Shown: in pieces, positions 19,750 through 28,685 of the stretch
Layout: the number at the start of each line of letters is the position of its first letter
How positions within the stretch are numbered: the first letter of the stretch is position 1
Notes under the pieces: generated by a model
Seen by the model: the letters and a program-made list of their open reading frames with translations, nothing else
What the model was told of the DNA's origin: nothing
Databases searched by the model: none
NCBI RefSeq assembly: GCF_902506555.1
Contig: NZ_LR732707.1
Span: forward strand, 1,364,804 to 1,428,803
DNA length: 64,000 nucleotides
Direction of reading: 5' to 3'
DNA from: Sphingorhabdus sp. 109
Lineage (GTDB): Bacteria > Pseudomonadota > Alphaproteobacteria > Sphingomonadales > Sphingomonadaceae
Program-made: the position numbers and the translations under genes

Positions 19750-21210
19750 TCAATAGGCCCCCCTGCCCGTAATTACCGCCGGCACCGTCCGGGTAATCAG
19801 GATCAGGTCGCGCACCAAAGACTGTCTGGAAAGATAGTCAAGATCCATGTCGACTTGCTTTTCAAACGGAATATCCGCACGGCCGGAAACTTGCCAGGTA
19901 CAGGTCAGGCCCGGCTTTCCGGTGAGCCGGCCCCGTTCCTTGTCCTTATAGGCCAACACCTCCTCGGGCAGCGCCGGCCGAGGGCCGACGACCGACATCT
20001 GTCCGGCCAGAATGTTCAGGATTTGCGGCAACTCGTCCAGTGAAGTGCGACGGATCAACTTGCCAATCCGTGTGATCCGCGGATCGCTTTTCATCTTGAA
20101 GCAGACGGAATCGCGTTCATTCTGTTCTGCCAGTTGCGCCTTTCGAGATTCTGCATCCTTGTACATCGAGCGGAATTTCCAAATCTGGAACGGCTTGCCG
20201 TCTGCACCGATCCGGGTCTGCCGGAAAAATGGCGATCCCCGGTCTTCCAGGGTGATCAACAGACATATAGCGGCGGCCAATGGTCCGAGCAGCAATAGCG
20301 CGACCAGTGCGATCGACAGATCCAGCGTGCGTTTTGAAGCGGCCGCATAGCGCTCGGCATGGCCGCGGGCTACAAAGGCGTTGGCGATGGCGTGGCCGAT
20401 AAAACGCAAATTGCCACCCAGATAGCGACCCGCCAGCCGACGCGGTTCCATGGCCAGGCGCCAGCACCATTCCAGACCCAGGTCCCGTACCGGCGCCGGA
20501 GCACGCGGAATGCTGTGCGAATAATAGTCGAACAGACCACCGACACCCATCACTACCGGTACCGTGATCCGGTCGCGATATCTGGCTATCCATTTTTCCT
20601 GCACGGGGACGCCCATGCCAATCATCAGGATCGACGCGCCGGATCTGTTGATCTGGTCGATGATCTGTTCGTCCGTTCCGTGGTCAAAATAACCTTGCTG
20701 GGTGCCCGCAAAGCGAAGGCCCGGATATCGGTTGCGCATATTTTTCGCGGCTGCGGCGGCAATGCCGGGTTTGCCGCCGAGCAGGAAAATGCTCTGCCCG
20801 GCCTCCGCTGCCTTTTCACAAATATGCGGAAAAAGATCCGTACCATTAAGATTGTCGACGGGCTTTGTCCCCGCCAGCCTGCCTGCCAGCCGGAGACCGG
20901 AGCCATCGGGAAGCAGCAGATCGGCCGATTGCAGGTCGGCCGCATATTGTCTGTCCCGTTTTGCAATGTTGATGCAGTGGGCGTTTATGAAATAAATTGC
21001 GTTGCGTTCGCCTTGCGACGCCGCCCGGACGATTTTTTCGGCAATCTCCGGCAAACAGCCATTGGCCAGGTCCAGCCCGAACAAAGAAATGGCATATTCA
21101 TCATAAGTCGAAACAGCCAATTCGCTGATATGATCACGGCCTATAATAAGCGGCGAAATGCGGCGGCTGTCATTGGCGGAAAAACTGGCAGCAGATTGAT
21201 ACATACTCAT
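19750..21210 (-). CDS. Fused GT26 (WecG/TagA/CpsF) glycosyltransferase and phosphoglycosyl transferase
   Basis: A bifunctional enzyme of about 486 residues for starting polysaccharide repeat units. The first half (residues about 35-265) is a WecG/TagA/CpsF glycosyltransferase: LLLPDGSGLRLAGRLAG, LNGTDLFP, FLLGGKPG and GVGGLFDYYS. The second half is a bacterial sugar transferase that loads a sugar phosphate on undecaprenyl phosphate: KRTLDLSIALVAL membrane helix, QIWKFRSMYKDAE, the catalytic Asp-Glu in SLDELPQ, VVGPRPALPEE and GKPGLTCTWQVSGR. I chose the ATG at 21210 (GGAG site 8 bases upstream) because a sigma-54 promoter at 21242-21257 lies between it and the upstream alternative at 21282. 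Likely the first two sugar steps in one protein. Confidence 0.92.
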   Translation of the reverse strand: MSMYQSAASFSANDSRRISPLIIGRDHISELAVSTYDEYAISLFGLDLANGCLPEIAEKIVRAASQGERNAIYFINAHCINIAKRDRQYAADLQSADLLLPDGSGLRLAGRLAGTKPVDNLNGTDLFPHICEKAAEAGQSIFLLGGKPGIAAAAAKNMRNRYPGLRFAGTQQGYFDHGTDEQIIDQINRSGASILMIGMGVPVQEKWIARYRDRITVPVVMGVGGLFDYYSHSIPRAPAPVRDLGLEWCWRLAMEPRRLAGRYLGGNLRFIGHAIANAFVARGHAERYAAASKRTLDLSIALVALLLLGPLAAAICLLITLEDRGSPFFRQTRIGADGKPFQIWKFRSMYKDAESRKAQLAEQNERDSVCFKMKSDPRITRIGKLIRRTSLDELPQILNILAGQMSVVGPRPALPEEVLAYKDKERGRLTGKPGLTCTWQVSGRADIPFEKQVDMDLDYLSRQSLVRDLILITRTVPAVITGRGAY

Positions 21211-21241
21211 TGTGGGACTCCATTTCATTTGCCCCCATCTT

Positions 21242-21257
21242 CGCACTTCGCGTGCCA
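21242..21257 (-). promoter_or_regulatory. Sigma-54 (-24/-12) promoter for the fused transferase gene
   Basis: Minus strand TGGCACG-N4-GTGCG fits the sigma-54 consensus TGGCACG-N4-TTGCW with GG and GC at the correct spacing. The transcript would start near 21231, about 20 bases before the ATG at 21210. Confidence 0.75.
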
Positions 21258-21332
21258 GAATATGATTATTGTTATATTTCAAACAGCTATTTGGTTAATC
21301 GGCCGTTCGCTACTAATCAATCTTGTTCAAAA

Positions 21333-21357
21333 TGCGAAAATTTTCGCAAAATGCGAA
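21333..21357. promoter_or_regulatory. Candidate enhancer (UAS) A: TGCGAA/TTCGCA repeats
   Basis: The 16-bp perfect palindrome TGCGAAAATTTTCGCA (21333-21348) overlaps a second inverted repeat, TTCGCA-AAA-TGCGAA (21343-21357). The latter's centre is about 93 bp from the -24 element of the leftward sigma-54 promoter and about 94 bp from the rightward one, a typical enhancer distance. A near-identical element lies at 30005-30019. I infer it binds the Fis-type domain of the activator at 30674. Confidence 0.65.
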
Positions 21358-21443
21358 CAATACCACCCACTCTGCAACAACCCGCAGACCGTTAAATTTG
21401 CGATAAGCATTATCACGCCGGAAAAACCGGCGTTTCCCAAAAC

Positions 21444-21459
21444 TGGCACGGCAATTGAA
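21444..21459 (+). promoter_or_regulatory. Sigma-54 (-24/-12) promoter for the wzx-glycosyltransferase operon
   Basis: TGGCACG-N4-TTGAA matches the sigma-54 consensus except for the C of the -12 GC. The transcript would start near 21470, 23 bases upstream of the flippase ATG at 21493. Confidence 0.75.
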
Positions 21460-21492
21460 GTGATTGTTCCGAACCAGTTTGGGAATTGCAAC

Positions 21493-22758
21493 ATGATCGC
21501 CGCACCATCAGATAAGCAGCATAGCAGCAAGCGCTCCATCATAGAGGGTCTCTTGGCCTATGGATCGGCAGAACTGGTCAATCGCATTGTCCGGATACTG
21601 GTTGTCGTCATCATCGCACGCCAGCTGGTTCCCGAACTGGTCGGTGTCGCGGCACTGACCCTCAGCCTTTTCGAACTGACCCGGGTGATTGCCAATATCG
21701 GTGTGGGCCAGAAAATCATCGCGGCTCCGGACCAGACCCTCGAAGCGGTCTGCAATTCGGCCAGACGCATATTCTGGTTCTGGTGCTCGATGGTGGCCTG
21801 CATTCAGCTGGTTGTTGCCGTGGTGCTTTTCACTTTCTTTCAACAGGGCCTGGCCGCACAGATGCTGGCCGTCCTGTGCGGCGTCTATTTTTTCATGCCC
21901 GGCGGTCTGGTCCAGTGCTTTCGTCTGATGCGTGCCAGAAAAATGGCGACTGTCGCGAAAATCGGCGCGGTCCAGACAATTTCCGACCATTTGCTCACCG
22001 GCGCCCTGATACTCGCCTGGGCCAACCCTTGGGCAATCATATTGCCAAAGCTGCTCACAGCCCCGCTATGGCTGGTCATGATGCGACGGGCAGAGGACTG
22101 GTCCGTCAACCCGGTCCATGGTTACGCCAACCGGTCTGAGATGATCAATTTCGGCGCGGCCGTGCTGGCGACCGATATAATGCTCGCCCTGCGCAACAAT
22201 CTCGACAAGCTGATCATCAGCGCGCTGCTCGGCGTTTCCGCTCTTGGCAGCTATTATTTTGCCTTCAACGCCGGCATCGGCATTATCGGCACGCTGGCCA
22301 CCGCATTTGGCACAGTGATCTACCCTTATTTGTGCAACCAGAAATCGCTGGCTGATGCCGGCAGCACCTTGCGTTTCATTCTCGGCGCCGGACTGATCAT
22401 CTTCAGCGGCCTGTCACTCGCACAATATATTCTGGCACCCATTTATATACCGCTGATTTTTGGAGAAAAATGGCTCCAGGCCATACCACTGATCCAGATC
22501 CTGTCACTCGCCGGCATCCCGCTGCTGCTCGGAGCCATCGCATCCGCCTATCTGCGGGCATCGGGCCGAGCGGCTCTCGATGCATGGCTCGGCCTTGCGG
22601 TCTGTGTCGCGGCGCTCTCGGCGATGTTTGTCGGCGCTCATTTCGGGCTGCAGCAAGCCGCAGCAGGCTGGGTGATCGGCACAGCCTCCGTCATCTCGGC
22701 ATATTCCCTCGTCATCATGACCAAATTTTTTAAAACCGAACAGGAAATTTCCCTATGA
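21493..22758 (+). CDS. Wzx-type polysaccharide flippase (oligosaccharide flippase family)
   Basis: A 421-residue integral membrane protein of the MOP superfamily that would flip undecaprenyl-linked repeat units to the periplasm. It has about 12 hydrophobic segments, with the family's N-terminal pattern GLLAYGSAELVNRIVRILVV and RNNLDKLIISALLGVSALGSYYFAFN in the middle. The open frame extends 378 codons upstream, but that part is antisense to the fused transferase gene. The start at 21493 sits 23 bases after the predicted sigma-54 start point and gives a normal N-terminus. It is the first gene of a four-gene operon; its stop overlaps the next ATG (ATGA). Confidence 0.9.
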   Translation: MIAAPSDKQHSSKRSIIEGLLAYGSAELVNRIVRILVVVIIARQLVPELVGVAALTLSLFELTRVIANIGVGQKIIAAPDQTLEAVCNSARRIFWFWCSMVACIQLVVAVVLFTFFQQGLAAQMLAVLCGVYFFMPGGLVQCFRLMRARKMATVAKIGAVQTISDHLLTGALILAWANPWAIILPKLLTAPLWLVMMRRAEDWSVNPVHGYANRSEMINFGAAVLATDIMLALRNNLDKLIISALLGVSALGSYYFAFNAGIGIIGTLATAFGTVIYPYLCNQKSLADAGSTLRFILGAGLIIFSGLSLAQYILAPIYIPLIFGEKWLQAIPLIQILSLAGIPLLLGAIASAYLRASGRAALDAWLGLAVCVAALSAMFVGAHFGLQQAAAGWVIGTASVISAYSLVIMTKFFKTEQEISL

Positions 22759-23684
22759 ACCATCCTCATTTTTCCGTGATCATGCCGGTCTATAACGCCG
22801 CATCGCATCTTTATGCGACGATAGAATCTGTTCTGACGCAGACGGACGGTGACCTTGAACTTATCCTGGTCGACGACGGCTCAACCGACGAAAGCCTGTC
22901 GATCATGTTGTCGCTGGCCGGCGAGGACGACCGGATAAAGCTGCTTGCACAATCCAACAAGGGTGTGTCAGCCGCTCGCAATCTCGGCCTTGCTCAGGCT
23001 CGGGGCAAGCTTGTTGCCTTCATTGACTCGGATGATCTGTGGAAAGCCGAGAAGCTCGAGATGCATGGATATTTTCATGCCAAGCACCCCCAGGTCGCTG
23101 CAAGCTACGCCCAGATCGCCTTCATCGATCATGACGCAAAACCGGATGATAAAGCGAAGACCTATTCCACGGTCACAACCGCTCCATTGTCTGTGGAGCA
23201 GGTGATTGCGGAAAACCCGACCTGCACCATGTCGAACCTGGTGGTGGCAAAAGCGATCATTGACGCCGTCGGCGGCTTTCGATCGGAAATGTCCTATGCC
23301 GAAGACCAGGAATGGATCGCCCGCATCGTCTCGCATGGTCATGAAGTCTGCGGACTGGATCATCATCTCGTTGATTATCGTATGAGCCCCAATGGCCTGT
23401 CGGTCGATCTGCCGGCCATGTACGCCGGCTGGCGTTCGCTGGCGAGCCAATATGCAGATAGCGGCACCGTGCTTGCCGCCGAAGCGATTTATTGCCGCTA
23501 CCTGTCCCGTCGGGCGCTGCGGGCGGGTGCCCCGGCGAGGGTCGCCCTGTCCTACGCAATGCAGGGGATAAGGTCGGACCATCTGGCGTTTCTGAAAGAT
23601 GCCCGGCGCGGCTGGCTAACCCTGATCAGTGCGGTTGCTGCCCTGCTGATCCCGCGCTCCGCCAGAATTCACTTCTTTGCCTGA
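22755..23684 (+). CDS. Glycosyltransferase family 2
   Basis: A 309-residue GT-A fold glycosyltransferase. N-terminal FSVIMPVYNAASHLYATIESVL, nucleotide-sugar residues in LVDDGSTDES, the DxD-like FIDSDDLW and the late EDQEW catalytic region are all present. It is translationally coupled to the flippase gene. It would add one sugar to the lipid-linked repeat unit on the cytoplasmic face; donor and linkage are unknown. Confidence 0.92.
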   Translation: MNHPHFSVIMPVYNAASHLYATIESVLTQTDGDLELILVDDGSTDESLSIMLSLAGEDDRIKLLAQSNKGVSAARNLGLAQARGKLVAFIDSDDLWKAEKLEMHGYFHAKHPQVAASYAQIAFIDHDAKPDDKAKTYSTVTTAPLSVEQVIAENPTCTMSNLVVAKAIIDAVGGFRSEMSYAEDQEWIARIVSHGHEVCGLDHHLVDYRMSPNGLSVDLPAMYAGWRSLASQYADSGTVLAAEAIYCRYLSRRALRAGAPARVALSYAMQGIRSDHLAFLKDARRGWLTLISAVAALLIPRSARIHFFA

Positions 23685-23711
23685 ACCCTATTCTTGAAAA
23701 AGGACAATCCT

Positions 23712-24704
23712 ATGACCAAACCATCCATCTCGATCATCATGCCCGTTTACAATGTCCAGCGCTACGTCGCCGCGGCGATTGAATCCGTGCTTGCCCAGAC
23801 ATTTGGCGATTTCGAACTTGTCATTGTCGATGACGGCGGTTCAGACAGGAGCGTGGAGATTTGCGCATCTTATGCGGATCCGCGGATCCGGATCATATCC
23901 CAGAGAAACCGCGGTCTTGCCGGCGCACGCAACAGCGGCATATCGGCCGCGCGCGGCGAATATATCGCGCTGCTCGATGCCGATGACAGCTGGATTCCGG
24001 AAAAGCTCGCGCTGCACAAAATCCATCTGGACAACAACCCTTATGTAGGCGTCAGTTACTGCGGTTCGCGGTTCATGGATGCAGAAGGAACGCTGCTCCG
24101 TCAAGCACAGCGTCCGAAGCTGGAAAATATTACCGCCCGGGATATCCTGACCCGCAATCCCATCGGCAACGGATCGGCTCCGGTAATCCGAAAGTCGGCT
24201 CTGGCCACTATCGCGTTCGAACATCCTGACGAGCGCGGACGCGAATGTTTCTTCGACGAAGGGTTTCGCCAGTCCGAAGATATCGAACTGTGGATCCGCA
24301 TGGCGCTGACCGGCGGGTTCCGTTTTGAAGGGATTGACGGGTTGCTCACCCATTATCGGATCGTCTCCGGTGGCCTGTCGGCCAACATCGCTGCACAATA
24401 TGACAGCTGGAACCGGGTGATGGTGAAGACCATGGCCCATGCCCCGGAATTTGTCGCCCGGTACGGAGACGAGGCGCGGGCATTTCAGCTCCGCTATCTG
24501 GCCCGTCGTGCGGTCCAGATGGGTGATGGAGCCTTCGCTCTCATATTGTTGAAAGAAGCTTTCGCCGTCTCGTTCAAGCCGCTTGTCAGAGAGCCCGTGA
24601 AGTCGGCATTCACTTTTGTCGCCGCCGCTGCCGCGCGCTATCTGCCGAATGATTTCGTGAACAGGCTCGCGGACGGCTGGACCGGCGGGAGGGTTCTGAG
24701 ATGA
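23712..24704 (+). CDS. Glycosyltransferase family 2
   Basis: A second GT2 enzyme, 330 residues, clearly paralogous to its upstream neighbour: ISIIMPVYNVQRYVAAAIESVL, LVIVDDGGSDRS, LLDADDSWIPEK and SEDIELWIRM. The ATG at 23712 follows an AAGGA site; the TTG at 23694 is less likely. Its end overlaps the next gene by ATGA. Two tandem GT2 copies suggest successive sugar additions or a duplication. Confidence 0.92.
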   Translation: MTKPSISIIMPVYNVQRYVAAAIESVLAQTFGDFELVIVDDGGSDRSVEICASYADPRIRIISQRNRGLAGARNSGISAARGEYIALLDADDSWIPEKLALHKIHLDNNPYVGVSYCGSRFMDAEGTLLRQAQRPKLENITARDILTRNPIGNGSAPVIRKSALATIAFEHPDERGRECFFDEGFRQSEDIELWIRMALTGGFRFEGIDGLLTHYRIVSGGLSANIAAQYDSWNRVMVKTMAHAPEFVARYGDEARAFQLRYLARRAVQMGDGAFALILLKEAFAVSFKPLVREPVKSAFTFVAAAAARYLPNDFVNRLADGWTGGRVLR

Positions 24705-25726
24705 CCAGTTTGCCGAAAATCGTTCATCTGCTCGACGACCTGTCTATCGGAGGCGTGACGCGCAATCTCGCGCTGTTTCAGCACCCTGCCCTGCAACGCC
24801 ATTATGAATGCTCGAGCGAAGAGGTTCATCCCGACTGGAGCATTGCGCCAAAAATGAATGCTGCGGTGATTGTCGTTCATTTCTCGATGAGTTGGAAGAC
24901 CCTGCCCTTTCTCTACTCGCTCGCGGCGCGCAATGCACAGGCCAGGCTGGTGCTGGTCGAGCACAGCTATTCGCGGGAATGGGAAAATCTTTATGTCGCG
25001 GATCAGACCCGTTTCCGATCGATGCTGAAGCTGGCCCACAGGATGTTCGATCGGGTGATTTGCGTTTCTGACGCGCAAGCCGGCTGGCTTGAGGAATCGA
25101 CCGGGCTCCGGGCCCCCAAGCGTCAGACCATATATCCCTGGAGCGACATGCAGGGCCTGGCGCAGCTGCCACGGCCGCATTTTTCGTTGAAAGCACCGCT
25201 AATCATCGGTGCCTATGGCCGGTTTGTCGAGGACAAGGGCTTTGAACGGCTGATCGGCGCGATCAATGCGCTGGGCGACCAGCAAGCGGTCGGCCTGTTG
25301 CTCGGTGGTTTTGGACCCGACGAGGACAAGCTGAGACGTCTGGCCGGATCAAATTCCAACATATCGTTTTATGGGCAGATAGACCGGGTCGACGACTTTC
25401 TCGCCAAATGCGACCTGGTTGCGGTCCCGTCGAAATTCGAAACCTATGGCCTGGTAGCCACCGAAGCACGCATGGCGGCCCGCCCGATCCTTGTATCCGG
25501 CGTTGGCGGGCTGTCGGAACAGGTCGGCGAGGCCGGCATGGTCACCGACTTCGGCGACGAGAAAGCTACGGTCAAACTGCTGGAAAACATCCGTCATCTA
25601 CCGCTGGTCAAAATGTCGGTCTCGGGCCGCGACGCCTGCCTCGATATCACCGAACATCGCATCGAATCGTGGTTACAGCTGCTCGGGGATATCGCGTCCA
25701 GCCGGACCATGCCCCGCGCAGCCTAA
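24701..25726 (+). CDS. Glycosyltransferase family 4
   Basis: A 341-residue GT-B fold enzyme. The C-terminal half shows the family features: IIGAYGRFVEDKGFERLI (donor-binding start), GGFGPDEDKLRRLA, VAVPSKFETYGLVATEA (the E-x7-E motif region) and GVGGLSEQV. The N-terminal acceptor domain opens with KIVHLLDDLSIGGVTRNLA. Last gene of the rightward polysaccharide operon, followed by a terminator at 25766. Confidence 0.9.
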   Translation: MTSLPKIVHLLDDLSIGGVTRNLALFQHPALQRHYECSSEEVHPDWSIAPKMNAAVIVVHFSMSWKTLPFLYSLAARNAQARLVLVEHSYSREWENLYVADQTRFRSMLKLAHRMFDRVICVSDAQAGWLEESTGLRAPKRQTIYPWSDMQGLAQLPRPHFSLKAPLIIGAYGRFVEDKGFERLIGAINALGDQQAVGLLLGGFGPDEDKLRRLAGSNSNISFYGQIDRVDDFLAKCDLVAVPSKFETYGLVATEARMAARPILVSGVGGLSEQVGEAGMVTDFGDEKATVKLLENIRHLPLVKMSVSGRDACLDITEHRIESWLQLLGDIASSRTMPRAA

Positions 25727-25765
25727 GACGCCGGTCTGGTACAGACTCCCCGGCGGACAGCAACA

Positions 25766-25796
25766 GGGCCCCTGCGAAAGCGGGGGCTCTTTTTTT
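25766..25796 (+). terminator. Rho-independent terminator of the wzx-GT operon
   Basis: The 10-bp GC-rich stem 25766-25775 / 25780-25789, with two G-U pairs, has a GAAA tetraloop and is followed by seven T. It lies 40 bases after the GT4 stop, between convergent operons. The rest of the 309-base gap (25727-26035) shows no gene. Confidence 0.9.
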
Positions 25797-26035
25797 GCCT
25801 GCGGATACGCCACGCGCCCGACCGATAACGGCTGCCAATGCCAACCTTCTCATCCCCCCAGATCGGCTACTGCACATTCCGACAGCCAGATCAGGATATC
25901 GGAGGGATGGTAGGCCTGGCACACCGGTAGCGACTATTGTCTCAGCCGTTGGCAATGATGTCCGGCATCCCCATGAGAGCAAGATTGGATCGGTGGCAGG
26001 TCCCAGCCGCAGGATAACCGCGGACTGGCGAGATA

Positions 26036-27316
26036 TCAGCTCGCGGTTCTGCGTTGTGTTGCAGCCTGAAGGGCCATGCCGATCAGCAGCAGCGCCGGCC
26101 AGTAAAGATAGGCCAGCGACTCCAGATTTTCGCCAAAACTGTACATGAACAGCAGCAAGGTCATGGCAAATCCCGTTTGGCCCAGACGGGAAAGCAGGGC
26201 CGAGCGCAATAGCAGAGCAAGAGTGATGGTCAGCGGCACCGCGAGCGCGAGCAGGCCGAGCAGACCCTTTACGAACAACAGCCCATACCAGCTGTGGTGG
26301 CTGCCGATCGGCATATATTCGACCAGATGGGGGCCCCGTTCGACAACGCCGTGGCCAAACCAAAAAGCTTCCGCCTGCCAGCGTTCCACGGCAATCCGGC
26401 CCAGCGTTTCCCGGACTCTGGTGGAGTCCGCGCGCGCGCCGGAAAATTCGGATTTGGCCATATCCAGCGCGTCAAGAATATCCAGTGCGAACCAGCCCGA
26501 CAGCAGAACGATCGGCAATATGAGAAACCACAGGAGAGGACGGGTCGCCTGGCTGAAAAGCAGCGGTACGGGGGCGATGATGACCAGTCCGACAAGCGCC
26601 AGCCGCGACTGGGATAACAGAATCATGGCCAGAGCCGCGGCAATGCCCCAGTTTCTCCAGCGACGATCCTGCTCCTGACAGGCACAGATCAGATAGACCA
26701 GTCCTACCATCCCCGCCGCTGGCGACCAGGGTGCAAAAAATTGCCAGCGGGGCGCGCCCGATCCGGGCTCCAGCGTATAGAGAATGGTGGCAAAATATTC
26801 CGGTCCGGATCCGCCGATAATCTGAAGCGGCGAAACCCACAAGGTCGCCGGCAATCCGGCAAAGGGCGCGACAAGAACGAACGGCAGCAGCATGATCGTA
26901 TATTTGCCGGTCCGGCAAATGGCACGATAGACAATTTCCCGCCTGATCGGCAGCACCGCACCGGCAAAGATGAACAATGCAATGAGCAGCCATCCCTTGG
27001 CCCAGCCTATGGAAGATTTGATGGTTGCACCGGTCCCGAGGCTGAAATTGAGATGCCCGGCGATCAATATCACCAGCATGACCGTCATTGCGACAAGCCA
27101 GACAGATATTGGCCAGCGCGGCATCTGCAGACGCTTGGACTCGGGCAAGACTGGACCGATATAGTAGAAATATAGCGCCTGCAGGCAAAGCACACAGCCG
27201 AGCACCGGCCCCGCAATATAGAGCCCGCCTACCAGCCATAGAAGCCATGTCGCCAATATGGTGTAATAGACTAGATATTCGGAGCTATTCTGCGGATGAT
27301 CGGCTGTCTGAACCAT
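26036..27316 (-). CDS. O-antigen/exopolysaccharide polymerase-like membrane protein (Wzy)
   Basis: A 426-residue protein with about 11-12 hydrophobic helices. The best family mark is the periplasmic loop and following helix around residues 320-355: GHGVVERGPHLVEYMPIGSHHSWYGLLFVKGLLG, read in pieces, which is the Wzy_C/O-antigen ligase signature region with conserved His and Gly. It would polymerise repeat units in the periplasm. Its first 46 bases overlap the Wzz-like gene. Ligase activity cannot be excluded, but the setting between Wzx and Wzz favours a polymerase. Confidence 0.83.
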   Translation of the reverse strand: MVQTADHPQNSSEYLVYYTILATWLLWLVGGLYIAGPVLGCVLCLQALYFYYIGPVLPESKRLQMPRWPISVWLVAMTVMLVILIAGHLNFSLGTGATIKSSIGWAKGWLLIALFIFAGAVLPIRREIVYRAICRTGKYTIMLLPFVLVAPFAGLPATLWVSPLQIIGGSGPEYFATILYTLEPGSGAPRWQFFAPWSPAAGMVGLVYLICACQEQDRRWRNWGIAAALAMILLSQSRLALVGLVIIAPVPLLFSQATRPLLWFLILPIVLLSGWFALDILDALDMAKSEFSGARADSTRVRETLGRIAVERWQAEAFWFGHGVVERGPHLVEYMPIGSHHSWYGLLFVKGLLGLLALAVPLTITLALLLRSALLSRLGQTGFAMTLLLFMYSFGENLESLAYLYWPALLLIGMALQAATQRRTAS

Positions 27317-28683
27317 AGCAATGCCAGTCCTACAAGAATGATGATAGTCGCGCCTGTCGCGCCAGCCAGAGCCAGCAGGACCGAGGGGCTCGACGGCGAT
27401 AGCGGCAAGGAAGGTTGCTCGAGTGTCTGGACCAGCGGGTAAGATGCAAAGGGATCCTGCTTGTTGGTGTCAACCCGCGCCAGCGCCGAGGAAAAAACGG
27501 CCTCTGCCACGCGGTGGTCCCGCACAAGATCCGCCAGTTGCGAAGCCTGTTTCACCAGTTCACCGCTTTTCAGCGACTCATTGGAAATATCCTTGCGGAT
27601 TTCAGCAAGGCCAGCCTGTGCGCCTGCGCTCTGCGAATTCGCGACGATCATGCCCTGCATCATGTTGGCTCTGCCGTCCGCGACCGCGATATCGACATTT
27701 TTCAGAATTGCATTGGCGCCCAGTCCGGTCAGTTCGCGACCGCGACGCACCAGCGCATTTTTCAGCAGGTCCCGTTCGGATCTGGCCTGCACCATATCAC
27801 CATGATTGTCGCCAAGCGTCGCTTCCTTTTCCCGGGTATCGACTTCCACTTTGGCATATTGATCGGCCAGCTGCTGAAACACCGGGTCCGAACGCAGCCG
27901 CAGCGCGCTATTGGCCCCGTTCACGCTCTTGCCGAGTATCGAAGCAAAACGGCCTGATTCCGCGGATTTCTGGCGCAATATTATGCGGGCTTCCCGCTCC
28001 TGCTGGCGCAGCGCATCCATATTGGCAATCCGGGTATTGAACTGGTCCAGGGAAACCAGCCCGGTTTTCGCCTGAAAATCAAGTAGCGCCTGTTGCGTCG
28101 TCCGGACTTTCTTTTCCAGCACGACGAGGTTTTTATTGTCGGAATTTTCCCGCATTTCCGCTTCGTTTTTGCGCAGTTCATCGAGCTGGTTGAGAAATGT
28201 GTCTTTCAGGGCAAGCGCGCGTTTGTTCGCCTGTTCGCCGCTCGCGCCCACCACTTCCACCTGGATCAAGTTGGTCTGGTCGATCAGCTTCACATTGGGC
28301 GCGGGAAACCGGTCCATCTCGTCACCGGATTTCTCGGCGCTCTGCCGCAAGGTTTTATCTGTCATCAACAGACGCTTGTAATTCTCGGTCGGGCTTAGGG
28401 TCGCGCTGGAAAAGGCCGATGAAACGGATGATTGCGCCTGTCCGATACTTTCCACGTTCAGAGACCCGCCAGCACCCGAACCCGGCAGGATCAGGGTGAA
28501 CTTGCTGCGATACTGATCGGGAGCCAGCGCCAGAAACAGACCTGTCAGAACCCAGATTACCACGATCCAGACAGCCGCGGTCTTCAGATAGCGTTTGTGG
28601 CGCAGGCGCATCGGCCGGCGGTTCTTCAAAGCGTGCCAGAGCCGTGTGTGCAGGCCCGGCTGCTCGATGAATTCCTGTTTCAT
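27271..28683 (-). CDS. Polysaccharide co-polymerase (Wzz/GumC-like) without kinase domain
   Basis: A 470-residue inner-membrane protein with two helices, residues about 33-53 (AAVWIVVIWVLTGLFLALAP) and about 435-458, flanking a long periplasmic coiled-coil region. The Wzz N-domain begins with YRSKFTLILPGSG. The C-terminus PSSPSVLLALAGA...LWF is typical. There is no C-terminal Walker-type tyrosine kinase as in Wzc/GumC fusions, and no separate BY-kinase is seen in the window. It would set chain length with Wzy and contact Wza. Two bases separate it from the Wza gene. Confidence 0.88.
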   Translation of the reverse strand: MKQEFIEQPGLHTRLWHALKNRRPMRLRHKRYLKTAAVWIVVIWVLTGLFLALAPDQYRSKFTLILPGSGAGGSLNVESIGQAQSSVSSAFSSATLSPTENYKRLLMTDKTLRQSAEKSGDEMDRFPAPNVKLIDQTNLIQVEVVGASGEQANKRALALKDTFLNQLDELRKNEAEMRENSDNKNLVVLEKKVRTTQQALLDFQAKTGLVSLDQFNTRIANMDALRQQEREARIILRQKSAESGRFASILGKSVNGANSALRLRSDPVFQQLADQYAKVEVDTREKEATLGDNHGDMVQARSERDLLKNALVRRGRELTGLGANAILKNVDIAVADGRANMMQGMIVANSQSAGAQAGLAEIRKDISNESLKSGELVKQASQLADLVRDHRVAEAVFSSALARVDTNKQDPFASYPLVQTLEQPSLPLSPSSPSVLLALAGATGATIIILVGLALLWFRQPIIRRIAPNI

Positions 28684-28685
28684 GA

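Noticed and set aside
20359-21492. A 378-codon upstream extension of the flippase frame
   Set aside because: It is antisense to the fused transferase and lies upstream of the predicted sigma-54 promoter; the flippase family begins at 21493.
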